The notes below the pieces were generated by a model, which was given only the letters and a program-made list of their open reading frames with translations, was not told the origin of the DNA and ran no database searches. 64,000 nt of DNA from Bacillota bacterium (GTDB taxonomy: Bacteria; Bacillota; Desulfotomaculia; Desulfotomaculales; Ammonificaceae), in NCBI GenBank assembly GCA_040755295.1, contig JBFMBK010000001.1, positions 62,001 through 126,000 of the forward strand, in the 5' to 3' direction. Below are positions 44,246-52,239 of the stretch, in pieces. The first letter of the stretch is position 1. Every line of letters starts with the position of its first letter. Made by a program: the position numbers and the translations under genes.

Positions 44246-45286
44246 ATGGAAACAGTAGCCGCAATTTTAGAAAAAACGGGACAACCGCTTGTTCTCGCGG
44301 AGCTGAAGATTCCCAAGCTGAAAACCGGGCAGGTGTTGGTTAAGGTAGTTTTTAGCGGCGTATGTCATACACAGGTTTTAGAGTGCCGGGGTTATCGCGG
44401 CGCGGATCGGTATCTCCCGCACTGTTTAGGCCATGAAGGAAGTGGTATCGTTCAAGACGTAGGTCCCGGCGTTGCAAAGGTCAAAAGCGGCGATAGGGTG
44501 GTCCTATCGTGGATAAAAGGCACCGGATCAGACGCGGGTGGAACTGTTTACAAGTGGGTTGACCGTAATGTCAATGCCGGACCCGTCACTACCTTCAGCC
44601 GTTATTCTATAGTTAGCGAAAACCGCCTGACGGTAATTCCCGGGGATATTCCAATGCGGGAGGCAGCATTACTGGGTTGCGCTATCCCTACAGGTATGGG
44701 GGCGGTCCTGAACACGGCCAGGCCGAGGCCGGGGCAAAGCATAGCCGTCTTTGGAACCGGCGGAGTAGGTCTTTGCGCTGTTGCAGGGGCAATCCTTGCG
44801 GGTTGTATGCCGGTCATTGCCGTTGACGTAAAACCGGATAAGCTTCTTCTCGCCAAGCAGATGGGTGCGACGTATTGTATCAACGCCGGTGAGGCAGACC
44901 CTTTGGAAGAAATAAATGGTGTTTGTCCGGACGGCCTTGATTTTGCCATCGAAGCGAGCGGTCGGCCCGAGGTAATGAAGCAGGCCTTTCAAAGCGTCCG
45001 CAGTCAAGGAGGTGTTGCCGTTATCGTTGGCAACGCGCGGCACGGAGAGCGGCTTGAGCTCGATCCGAGGCAATTCAACCTTGGCAAGCGGCTTTTCGGT
45101 ACGTGGGGAGGAGACTGCCGACCGGAGCGGGATTTTCCGAATTATTGCAGACTTCTCGGTTCCGGGAAGCTCAGTATTCAGTCGCTGCTTTCTGATGTCT
45201 ATCCCTTAGATCAAATCAACAAAGCAATTGATGATTTAGAGGCAGGTAAGGTTGTGCGTCCGCTTATCGACATGGAGGGGTTTTAA
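44246..45286 (+). CDS. Zinc-type alcohol dehydrogenase family protein
   Basis: 346-aa medium-chain dehydrogenase. Catalytic zinc ligands are visible: Cys in FSGVCHTQVLECRGY, His-Glu in CLGHEGSGIV, Cys in LLGCAIPTGMGAVL. The NAD motif is VFGTGGVGLCAVAGA. The four-Cys structural zinc lobe is missing and replaced by WIKGTGSDAGGTVYKWVDRN. ATG 44246 follows GGGTGAT. It lies 21 bases after the E1 beta gene, so it may act on the product of that enzyme. Confidence 0.86.
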   Translation: METVAAILEKTGQPLVLAELKIPKLKTGQVLVKVVFSGVCHTQVLECRGYRGADRYLPHCLGHEGSGIVQDVGPGVAKVKSGDRVVLSWIKGTGSDAGGTVYKWVDRNVNAGPVTTFSRYSIVSENRLTVIPGDIPMREAALLGCAIPTGMGAVLNTARPRPGQSIAVFGTGGVGLCAVAGAILAGCMPVIAVDVKPDKLLLAKQMGATYCINAGEADPLEEINGVCPDGLDFAIEASGRPEVMKQAFQSVRSQGGVAVIVGNARHGERLELDPRQFNLGKRLFGTWGGDCRPERDFPNYCRLLGSGKLSIQSLLSDVYPLDQINKAIDDLEAGKVVRPLIDMEGF

Positions 45287-45333
45287 GTTAAGAACGTTTT
45301 TTTCGAGGGAGTTACCTCGCGCGGAGCGCACCG
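45287..45333. other. Short spacer after the dehydrogenase
   Basis: Contains TTTTTTTCGAGGGAG and CGCGCGGAGCGCAC, and no gene. A weak hairpin is possible but no clear terminator is seen. Confidence 0.3.
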
Positions 45334-45472
45334 TGATGAATAAAAATGAGGACCCTTAAGCTGGTCACTTAGAAGCAGTAGCGTAACACGGGCGAAACGC
45401 TGTGAGAAGTGATGCAGCAATGCATTGCTTATCACGGCGCCCTGTGAAAGAAGTACTATTTTCGAAGGAGGA
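45334..45472 (+). ncRNA. Candidate structured leader, copy 2
   Basis: Homologous to the cheA leader (5483-5604). CACGGGCG pairs with CGCCCTGTG around an inner stem GTGAT / ATCAC and AGCAAT / ATTGCT. The start-proximal ATTTTCGAAGGAGG is shared and includes the ribosome site of the dehydratase gene. Stems are kept while their sequences differ, as expected of a functional RNA. Confidence 0.42.
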
Positions 45473-45476
45473 AGTC

Positions 45477-46478
45477 ATGGGCCAAAGCATAACAATTGCA
45501 GTCCTTGGGGCCAACTCTTTTTCAGGCCAGGATTTCGTTGACTTGTTGCTTGACAATCCCTGGTACAAGGTGATTGGTATAAGCCGGTCACCGGAGCGTT
45601 CAGGGTTGTTTTTAAAGTATAAACAACGGCATGACTTATCACGCTACCGATATTTTGAGATCGATATGAACCAAGCTATGCCCGCCCTTTTAGAACTTCT
45701 TGATGCAGAGCGTCCGGAATACATTGTAAATTTTGCTGCTCAGAGTGAAGTGGCACCCAGTTGGGAGCACCCTGAGCAATGGTTTCAAACTAATTGTGTA
45801 GCATTGGCGCGACTGATCAATCACCTGAGACGGCGTGAGTACCTGAGACGGTATCTGCATGTGTCCTCACCGGAGGTATACGGTTCGTGTTTCGGTAAGG
45901 TACATGAAGATGCGCAAATAAACCCGAGCACTCCTTATGCGGCGTCTAAAGCTGCGGCGGACATGCTCCTATCAACCTACGCCAAACAGTTTAGATTCCC
46001 TGTCGTAACGGTACGCTCAACAAACGTTTATGGCGCTAGGCAACAGTTGCACAAGATCATCCCGCGCTCTGTGATTTACATGAAACTTGGGAAGAAGATC
46101 GAACTGCATGGTGGTGGGGTATCCGTAAAATCCTACATTCATATTAGAGACGTTTCCCGTGGGGAATTGGCGATTTTGGAGCGCGGTCGGTTAGGGCAGG
46201 TTTATCATCTCTCACCGGAGAACGGGGTTGAAGTGCGCGAAATGGTGCGAATAATTGCGAAGCGGTTGGGGTACCGGTTTCAGGATGTCACCACTCTGGT
46301 GGACGAGCGCCCTGGACAGGATGCAGCGTATGTGATTGATTCCACCCGAGCCCGCACCGATTTTGGATGGACACCACAGGTTAACCTGGAAGACGGGTTA
46401 TCCGAAGTAATAACCTGGGTTGAAGATAATTGGCGGGAGATTCAAGAGCAACCGTTGGAATACCAACACCGGACATAG
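45477..46478 (+). CDS. NDP-sugar 4,6-dehydratase/epimerase family protein
   Basis: 333-aa extended SDR resembling dTDP-glucose or GDP-mannose 4,6-dehydratase: NAD motif GANSFSGQDFVDLLLDNPWY (glycines reduced), IVNFAAQSEVAPSWEHP, active-site HVSSPEVYGS, YAASKAAADMLL as YxxxK, RSTNVYGARQQLHKIIPR and the tail DEGL-like NLEDGLSEVITW. ATG 45477 follows GGAGG. It is preceded by the conserved leader. It should supply a 4-keto-6-deoxy sugar to the cluster; nucleotide and substrate are not certain. Confidence 0.86.
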   Translation: MGQSITIAVLGANSFSGQDFVDLLLDNPWYKVIGISRSPERSGLFLKYKQRHDLSRYRYFEIDMNQAMPALLELLDAERPEYIVNFAAQSEVAPSWEHPEQWFQTNCVALARLINHLRRREYLRRYLHVSSPEVYGSCFGKVHEDAQINPSTPYAASKAAADMLLSTYAKQFRFPVVTVRSTNVYGARQQLHKIIPRSVIYMKLGKKIELHGGGVSVKSYIHIRDVSRGELAILERGRLGQVYHLSPENGVEVREMVRIIAKRLGYRFQDVTTLVDERPGQDAAYVIDSTRARTDFGWTPQVNLEDGLSEVITWVEDNWREIQEQPLEYQHRT

Positions 46479-46547
46479 CTTTGCGGTAAATAGCATATCC
46501 GGTGTAACTTTGAAAATTAATCAAAAAAAAGAAGCAGGTAGAAGTTA

Positions 46548-47003
46548 ATGAAAACGATTGTTACAGGAGGGGCCGGATTTATCGGCTCGCACCTGGTGGA
46601 CAGGCTGCTGAGTGAAGGGCATGAGGTAACGGTTCTAGACAACTTCAGTACCGGGCGTCCGGAAAACCTGGCGCACCAGCGAGCCGAGAAGCGCTTAAAG
46701 GTTGTTGAAGCCGATGTAGCCGATCCGGTCAAAATCCTACCTATTTTTAAAGCGGTAGACTGGGTGTTTCACCTTGCCGCCCTAGCGGATATTACACCGT
46801 CAATACAGTATCCGGATAAGTATTTCCATGCCAACGTGGACGGAACGTTTGCGGTTTTGGAAGCCGCCCGACAATCTGTGGTCAAGCGCCTTGTTTACTC
46901 CACGTCTTATTACGGCATTCCTGATAAGTACCCGATGCCTGAAACTGCGGAGATCAGGTCGGAGTACCCGTATGTTTTGACAAAATACCTCGGCGACTTC
47001 TGA
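46548..47003 (+). pseudogene. Truncated copy of the NDP-sugar epimerase at 51228
   Basis: The first 150 codons match the intact epimerase closely (VTGGAGFIGSHLVDRLL; FSTGRPENLAHQR), then the frame stops at KYLGDF where the intact copy reads KYLGEQL. Two residues of the active-site Ser motif are missing (VYSTSYYGIP against VYAASSSCYGIP). The C-terminal half is absent and the LamG gene lies beyond. It is most likely a dead remnant of a duplicated block. Confidence 0.85.
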
Positions 47004-47011
47004 AATGAAAA

Positions 47012-47040
47012 AGGAAATGCCCCCACAATTCAGTGAGGGC
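47012..47040 (-). terminator. Terminator of the LamG gene
   Basis: Minus-strand hairpin GCCCTCAC / GTGGGGGC (one mismatch), then ATTTCCTTTTTC. It lies about 50 bases beyond the LamG stop and abuts the truncated epimerase. Confidence 0.65.
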
Positions 47041-47088
47041 GTGTCTAACCAATGTGTTCTTACATTTATCCCGAGTTATTAATAACTG

Positions 47089-48333
47089 TCAATATTCTTT
47101 AACCTCAAAAGAACAAATCTTATCGAAAATGATATTGTCCTTCCGACTTGTGAACGGGCCTAAGTTGTAGTTCTTTGAGATGGTATAGCGCATCGGACCA
47201 GTGCCATTTGCGCGGTTATCAAACCAACTAGTGAATGAGTTAAGTTCTGAGGCGGTAAGGTCATATTCCTTTTCAGTACCATCGGCCATTTTTATTACCA
47301 ACAAAGCTTTGTTTCCTCCGGTTGCTTGTGGTGTAGCAGAGGCTTCGCTGGAGTTGCCGCTTTCCCCGCCGGCATTAACGGCTGAAACCACATAGTAGTA
47401 AGTGGTTCCATTGGTGACGCCGGTATCAGTATAGGTGGTCGAAGTAACGCTTTCGGCTATTGTGGTGTACGGTCCCCCTGATGTTGTTGATCTCTTAACG
47501 TTATAGGTGTCGGCGCCTGATACTGTATCCCAAGAAAGGTCAACCTGAGCGTCACCTGCCGTCGCAGTAAGACCTGTCGGGGCGGAAGGAGCGGAAACGG
47601 CAGAAGCGTATTCGGATGTCGGCGGGGTGAAGTTGGCTGTCCAACGGGCTATGCCTTTAGAGACTCTCAATTCATCAATGCAACCTACCAAGGGGTAACC
47701 TCCCCCAACTCTTGCACCAATAATAAGTAGATTGTTTCCGACGCCTACAGTTCCAGTAGACGACATAGACGCTTGACTTACACCGTCAATATAAATTCTC
47801 CAATCACTCCCATTACGAACCACTGCAACATGTTTCCATGAACCGACTTGTAAAACCGACCCCGTCCAAAAGTAAACCGCTCCACCATCACAATAAAATC
47901 TTATTTGATCATTGTATTGAAACACACTCCATCCCGGACCAGTTTGGCCTTCAAGTTTCTCGATTATTATACGAGATCCTCCCGATACCGTTTCAGGACG
48001 AAACCAGAAATCAATTGTGAAGTTTCCGTTGCTAAAATCGAAGTCGGGATGATTAGCCTCCGTCAAATAATCTCCATCACCATCTAACTTTAGCGAACCG
48101 CTGCCCAACTTATATATTGTAGTGTCAACAGTTGCATTACCGTACGCGGTCCACGTTTTCCCTGACTCATCCGCTGTAGCACTACTGTTATAGTGCATCA
48201 AGGAGACGGTATAACTATCGTCAACCGCCGCTTGGGCTTGTTCGTCATGATGCCCATACAAGAGCACACCCACCGCACACATAATGCACAATACCACCGC
48301 AGAGTACTTGACTTTTGTTTTCCAGGTAGTCAT
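47089..48333 (-). CDS. Secreted LamG / fibronectin-III protein
   Basis: 414-aa surface or secreted protein. A signal sequence (about 1-36; basic start MTTWKTKVKYS, hydrophobic AVVLCIMCAVGVLLYG, AQA-like cleavage) is followed by a concanavalin-type LamG domain (about 60-245; GSLKLDGDGDYL, FTIDFWFRPETV, IDELRVSKGIARWTANFTP). One FN3 domain (about 255-345; PTGLTATAGDAQVDLSWD) and a C-terminal module I cannot name (KALLVIKMADGTEKEYDL to FDKICSFEVKEY) complete it. ATG 48333 follows AAAGGAGGG. It may bind glycans at the cell surface. Confidence 0.85.
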   Translation of the reverse strand: MTTWKTKVKYSAVVLCIMCAVGVLLYGHHDEQAQAAVDDSYTVSLMHYNSSATADESGKTWTAYGNATVDTTIYKLGSGSLKLDGDGDYLTEANHPDFDFSNGNFTIDFWFRPETVSGGSRIIIEKLEGQTGPGWSVFQYNDQIRFYCDGGAVYFWTGSVLQVGSWKHVAVVRNGSDWRIYIDGVSQASMSSTGTVGVGNNLLIIGARVGGGYPLVGCIDELRVSKGIARWTANFTPPTSEYASAVSAPSAPTGLTATAGDAQVDLSWDTVSGADTYNVKRSTTSGGPYTTIAESVTSTTYTDTGVTNGTTYYYVVSAVNAGGESGNSSEASATPQATGGNKALLVIKMADGTEKEYDLTASELNSFTSWFDNRANGTGPMRYTISKNYNLGPFTSRKDNIIFDKICSFEVKEY

Positions 48334-48347
48334 TTGTTCCCTCCTTT

Positions 48348-48401
48348 TCAAATAATACAAAAATAACAGAAAAAAAACCAGTTTTGCATTGCAAATGCCA
48401 T
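48348..48401 (-). CDS. Possible 17-aa leader peptide upstream of the LamG gene
   Basis: A 17-codon frame (MAFAMQNWFFFCYFCII) begins four bases after AAGGAGGTGAT, a perfect anti-Shine-Dalgarno complement, better than that of most genes here. Its TGA stop abuts the AAAGGAGGG of the LamG gene 15 bases before that start. It is rich in Phe, Tyr and Cys. It may couple or attenuate LamG translation. No homology evidence is available. Confidence 0.45.
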   Translation of the reverse strand: MAFAMQNWFFFCYFCII

Positions 48402-48425
48402 TTATCACCTCCTTATTGAAAATAA

Positions 48426-48453
48426 ATTATAATTTAACAAACGAGTAAATCAA
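48426..48453 (-). promoter_or_regulatory. Sigma-A promoter of the LamG gene
   Basis: TTGATT (48453-48448), N16, TATAAT (48431-48426) on the minus strand, in AT-rich DNA 25 bases before the leader-peptide start. Confidence 0.5.
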
Positions 48454-48594
48454 AAACATAGATTAGCAAATTAGGGGCTTGGTGGGAATACGCATAAACT
48501 TCCTCCCTCGTAAATGATGAATGATGAATGGGTGCCGCTGAATACGGCATGCCAATACGAGGAGAAATAAGAAGAAGTATCGGAAACGGGATCT

Positions 48595-48690
48595 TTGCGC
48601 GCGATCGGCGATATACTCGGTTTTATTGACGATAAAAAAATGCACTATAAGCGTTTCGTAAGCAACGCAGAAAGAGAGGATTTGAGCCCG
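48595..48690 (+). pseudogene. Remnant of a kinase gene like the 3' part of 52971-54143
   Basis: The short frame reads AIGDILGFIDDKKMHYKRFV and aligns with SISDVVVFIDIEKEMHYKRF near the C-terminus of the GmhB-kinase fusion; DNA similarity continues on both sides for about 90 bases. With the truncated epimerase at 46548 it marks the two ends of a decayed duplicate of the 51.2-54.1 kb block. Confidence 0.7.
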
Positions 48691-48710
48691 CGCATTATGT
48701 ATGGTATAAT
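48682..48710 (+). promoter_or_regulatory. Sigma-A-type promoter before the MNT remnant
   Basis: TTGAGC (48682-48687), N17, TATAAT (48705-48710), with TGG before the -10. It precedes the nucleotidyltransferase remnant by about 60 bases. Confidence 0.5.
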
Positions 48711-48772
48711 CTTGCAAAAAGGTTCCAGACACAGACAGAATAGCTTTTTTGTGGTTAGAGGGGGATATCTCT

Positions 48773-49114
48773 GTGGAAGAAGTGCTTACTACCGTAGTCG
48801 ATAAGATAGTGAAGACAATAGACCCCGACAAAATAATTCTTTTTGGGTCCAGAAGCGAAGGGCGGCAAGGACCGGACAGTGATTATGATCTTTTGGTGCT
48901 AAAGCGAGGAATATGAAATCGCCGCGCTTTGACCCATCAGATTTATAGAATCCTGGTGGATGTTCCTGCTGCTGTAGATATACTTGTAGATACGCCGGAC
49001 AATATGGAAAGGTACAGGCATTTACGAGGGTTTGTATTTGCTGAGGCGGCAAAAGGGCGGGTGGTTTATGAGCGACATATTATGGTTCCTGTGGTTGAAA
49101 AGAGCAAGAAGTAA
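48773..49114 (+). pseudogene. MNT-type minimal nucleotidyltransferase, in-frame UGA
   Basis: The GTG-initiated frame encodes VVDKIVKTIDPDKIILFGSR and the catalytic GSRSEGRQGPDSDYDLLVL, then TGA at 48914-48916, then continues in the same frame with ALTHQIYRILVDVPAAVDIL to a TAA at 49112. The product would be about 113 aa, the usual MNT antitoxin size. It overlaps a HEPN fragment, the usual toxin partner. A single nonsense change in an otherwise intact gene suggests recent inactivation. Confidence 0.8.
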
Positions 49115-49172
49115 CCTCGCAAGGGCGGAACTTGGCAGGCAAACACCGGATATTCTCTACGAAGACTTATGA
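49068..49172 (+). pseudogene. HEPN-domain fragment
   Basis: 34-codon frame: SDILWFLWLKRARSNLARAE, LGRQTPDILYEDL, then TGA. The family continues with a Cys/Asp and helix-rich RNase domain that is absent here, so only the first helix remains. It overlaps the MNT remnant, the normal order for MNT-HEPN modules. Confidence 0.7.
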
Positions 49173-49214
49173 GGAAAAATAAGCGTTGTTTACACGGAAG
49201 AAGAGGCAAGAGCA

Positions 49215-49469
49215 ATGAAACACGAATACGCGAACTGCTCCTTCTGCGGCGGTTCCGTGGAAGAGTAGCCTGTAAACGTTGACTACCGGACGAAGGCAGG
49301 CTTGGTGATTATTGAAAACGTGCCCGCCGGGGTATGTCGCCAGTGCGGCGAGCAGTATTATTCGGCTAAAGTCGCAAAGGTTATGGAGAGGCTGGCGCAT
49401 ATGGAAACCTTGACATCGAAGGTGGTAACAGTTCCCGTGCGTGAGTTCTCAGAGAGCGCCGCCGTCTGA
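49215..49469 (+). pseudogene. YgiT/MqsA-type zinc-finger antitoxin, in-frame UAG
   Basis: Frame: MKHEYANCSFCGGSVEE, TAG at 49266-49268, then PVNVDYRTKAGLVIIENVPA and GVCRQCGEQYYSAKVAK to a TGA. The two CxxC pairs of the zinc finger are complete and only the stop breaks it. It lies just after the MNT/HEPN remnants. The toxin partner is not visible. Confidence 0.78.
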
Positions 49470-49656
49470 TTCTGCCTTGAAAAATGTTCTACGTGCGACG
49501 TTCTGCGTTCTACGTTGGTAGCGGGGGCCGGAAATACAGATCGACCGGATGCCGGAAACGCCGCGCTTATCCGGCCTACTACTATTGTGGCAATCTTATG
49601 CGGTCCATTTCAACGAAAATCCATTTCAATCCGAGTCTATCCGTGTCCATCCGTGG
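49470..49656. repeat. Word-repeat spacer (TTCTGCGTTCTACGTTGG type)
   Basis: Contains GTTCTACGTGCGACGTTCTG, CGTTCTACGTTGG, and TCTATCCGTGTCCATCCGTG. These word-like strings differ from the AGTCCTCAGTC family but have the same imperfect tandem style. No gene is seen. Confidence 0.45.
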
Positions 49657-51078
49657 CTAATGGTTCCCGCTCGTCCGGGTTAGGTTTTTTACTTCCCAAT
49701 ATCCCGCCTTCTTTGAGCCTTTTCGCTCAATCAAGCCCTTTTCTCTTAATTCCTTGATTATCCGTTCAATAGTTCTCGACTTCACCCCAAGCTGTTCTGC
49801 AACTTCCTTTTCTGTAATTCTGGGGTGGTTCCTGATAATGCCCAGCACGCTTTCTTGGGTACCTTTTAAACCGTTTAATCCGACATTTATTCCGTCATTT
49901 AATCCGACATTTAACGGTTTATTTTGAATAGTATCTTTACTGTTGATTTTATCTTTATTAAACTCCGGTCTTTGGAACACCACCACGAAGCCCGATTTTA
50001 ATATCTTAAACTCAACCTTAACGTCATTTTCCTTACAAAGGTTGTAAATCCTTTTCAGCCCTGAGCCCCAGCTTTCAATATCCTTTGAAAAATATAGAAT
50101 CTGAGCAATCAGCGTATTTCGCAGGATAGAACGTTCTTCGCCCTTGATAAAATCTTCCGGAGTGTAACCTTCGGGAAAATCGCCGGGATTATAAACCTCA
50201 ACGCGGTCTTTAAATATAGCAACCTCATTACTCTTCTTTATCCTGTAATCCCGATGGGCAAATGAATTGACAATCGCCTCACGGATGGCCTCCATAGGTA
50301 TTTCAGGAATTTCCTCCCGTTGCATCTTGCCGAATTTTACCCGCCACTTGATCATATTCTTGATATACAACTCAGCGGTATCAATCAGTTTGAAAATGTT
50401 ACCGCTCTCGCGCTTAATATCGATGAAGGTCAACCTTTCAACGCCGGCAAAAATCGCCATTTGAAGGTCAATCGCCCCGCTGCCGAAAAGCGCATTTGCC
50501 GCATTAGTGATCAAGTTTCCCGACATCAGCTTTAACTTATTCAGAATCTCCCCCTTGTTGGTAAACGGAAAATCAATTCTTCCGGCGGTGTTGGCCCGTT
50601 CAATGTAAACCATTAATAGCTTCTCATCTATCTCATCCAGGGAATATGGATTTTTTTCAGGTGTTTCCGCATCCCATGGTATAGCATTTTGAGCTTTGGC
50701 AAGGATAATCCTTTGCAGTTCCTTGGAGGTTAACTGCCTATCCTCGTCGGCTACACGCAGGTACGCTCTGCCATAAGCGAAATACGGCGTTTCGTTCCCC
50801 TCAAACTTCACCCGAATGCAGGACTTGTTGTCTATCTTGACGGCAGTAATCTCAGGATAAATTTTAGGTTCTATATGATCTGCAATGGAGCGGCTGATAT
50901 CACGCAGGGTCTTATCCGAGACTTCCTGCCCAACAGGTGTGCCGTCATTTTTAATGCCGAAATATAGTTCTCCGGCGCCGTGCTTGTTGAGGATGGCTGC
51001 TATGCTGATGACGGCTTCCTTCAACTCGGATGTAGATTTCTTCATTTCTATGAATTCAGTTTCTTCAAAAAATTTCAA
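49657..51078 (-). CDS. AlbA_2/Schlafen-type ATP-binding regulator
   Basis: 473-aa protein with an N-terminal AlbA_2 (Schlafen-like) domain (about 5-125; FIEMKKSTSELKEAVISIAA, GELYFGIKNDGTPVGQEVSD), a GHKL-type ATPase domain (about 255-375; IREAIVNSFAHRDYRI, SWGSGLKRIYNLC) and a C-terminal winged helix (about 410-465; RITEKEVAEQLGVKSRTIER). Family members are putative DNA-binding regulators often found in accessory regions. It lies between degraded toxin-antitoxin genes and the heptose genes and is probably an acquired gene. Confidence 0.87.
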   Translation of the reverse strand: MKFFEETEFIEMKKSTSELKEAVISIAAILNKHGAGELYFGIKNDGTPVGQEVSDKTLRDISRSIADHIEPKIYPEITAVKIDNKSCIRVKFEGNETPYFAYGRAYLRVADEDRQLTSKELQRIILAKAQNAIPWDAETPEKNPYSLDEIDEKLLMVYIERANTAGRIDFPFTNKGEILNKLKLMSGNLITNAANALFGSGAIDLQMAIFAGVERLTFIDIKRESGNIFKLIDTAELYIKNMIKWRVKFGKMQREEIPEIPMEAIREAIVNSFAHRDYRIKKSNEVAIFKDRVEVYNPGDFPEGYTPEDFIKGEERSILRNTLIAQILYFSKDIESWGSGLKRIYNLCKENDVKVEFKILKSGFVVVFQRPEFNKDKINSKDTIQNKPLNVGLNDGINVGLNGLKGTQESVLGIIRNHPRITEKEVAEQLGVKSRTIERIIKELREKGLIERKGSKKAGYWEVKNLTRTSGNH

Positions 51079-51227
51079 GGCGGAACCTCCATGCTACCCT
51101 ATGGTGAAACAATTATATCCTGTTGACAGGCTGTTTTCAATCTGCGAAATGGATTATTTTGGGTGGTTAAGAACAACGAAAAGTTTGACGATGAATGAAA
51201 GAGGCGATTAGAAAGCGGGATGAAGGT

Positions 51228-52220
51228 ATGAAGACGATTGTTACCGGCGGGGCCGGGTTTATCGGTTCGCACCTGGTGGACAGGCTGCTGGCCGACGGGC
51301 ACGAGGTTACGGTTCTGGACAACTTCAGCACCGGTCGTCCGGAAAACCTGGCGCATCAACGGTCTGAGAGACGTTTAAAGGTTGTTGAGGCTGATGTCGC
51401 TGACCTGGCGAAAATCCTGCCTTTTTTTGAAGCGGCGGACTGGGTGTTTCACCTTGCCGCCCTGGCGGACATAGTGCCGTCGATTCAGTCACCGGAAAAA
51501 TACTTTCACGCCAACGTGGACGGGACGTTTGCGGTCCTGGAAGCCGCCCGGCAGGCGGGGGTCAAGCGCCTTGTTTACGCCGCTTCCTCGTCGTGTTACG
51601 GCATTCCCGATAATTACCCCACGCCCGAAACCGCGGAGATCAGGCCGGAATACCCGTACGCTTTGACGAAATACCTCGGCGAGCAGTTGGTGATGCACTG
51701 GGGGAAGGTTTTCAAGCTGCCGGTAGTTTCGCTGCGTTTTTTCAACGTCTACGGGCCGCGGTCGCGCACTTCCGGGACATACGGCGCGGTTTTCGGCGTC
51801 TTTCTGGCGCAAAAGCTCGCGGGTAAGCCGTTCACGGTGGTGGGTGACGGGACGCAGACCCGCGATTTTACCTATGTTACGGATGTTGCGGACGCTTTTG
51901 TTACCGCGGCGGGATCCGGGATAACGAACGAGATCTTCAATGTCGGCAGCGGTAACACTTACTCTGTCAATCGTCTGGTGGAGCTTCTGGGAGGCGAAAC
52001 GACCCGTATCCCAAAGCGTCCGGGGGAGCCGGACTGTACGTTCGCGGACGTTTTAAAAATTAAGAAACGCCTGGGATGGCAGCCACGGGTTTCTTTTGAA
52101 GAGGGAGTAGCGCTGGTGCTTAAAAACATAGACTACTGGCGGTCGGCGCCGGTGTGGACCCCGGAGAGCATCGCGGAGGCTACGCAGGACTGGTTTAAGT
52201 ATCTGGGTGCGAGAACATGA
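51228..52220 (+). CDS. NDP-sugar epimerase/dehydratase (SDR)
   Basis: 330-aa extended SDR of the UDP-glucose 4-epimerase type: NAD motif VTGGAGFIGSHLVDRLLADG, FHLAALADIVPSIQSP, active-site AASSSCYGIP, YALTKYLGEQL as YxxxK, FFNVYGPRSRTSGTYGAVF and FTYVTDVADAF. ATG 51228 is chosen by homology; an upstream ATG at 51195 has no ribosome site. A truncated duplicate is at 46548. It precedes gmhA-like and gmhB-like genes, so its substrate may be a heptose or hexosamine nucleotide. Confidence 0.88.
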   Translation: MKTIVTGGAGFIGSHLVDRLLADGHEVTVLDNFSTGRPENLAHQRSERRLKVVEADVADLAKILPFFEAADWVFHLAALADIVPSIQSPEKYFHANVDGTFAVLEAARQAGVKRLVYAASSSCYGIPDNYPTPETAEIRPEYPYALTKYLGEQLVMHWGKVFKLPVVSLRFFNVYGPRSRTSGTYGAVFGVFLAQKLAGKPFTVVGDGTQTRDFTYVTDVADAFVTAAGSGITNEIFNVGSGNTYSVNRLVELLGGETTRIPKRPGEPDCTFADVLKIKKRLGWQPRVSFEEGVALVLKNIDYWRSAPVWTPESIAEATQDWFKYLGART

Positions 52221-52239
52221 GTATTTAGAATGTCAAGAA

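Noticed and set aside
48914-48916. Selenocysteine at the in-frame UGA of the MNT gene
   Set aside because: No selenocysteine is expected in this family, no insertion element is evident, and neighbouring genes are also broken.
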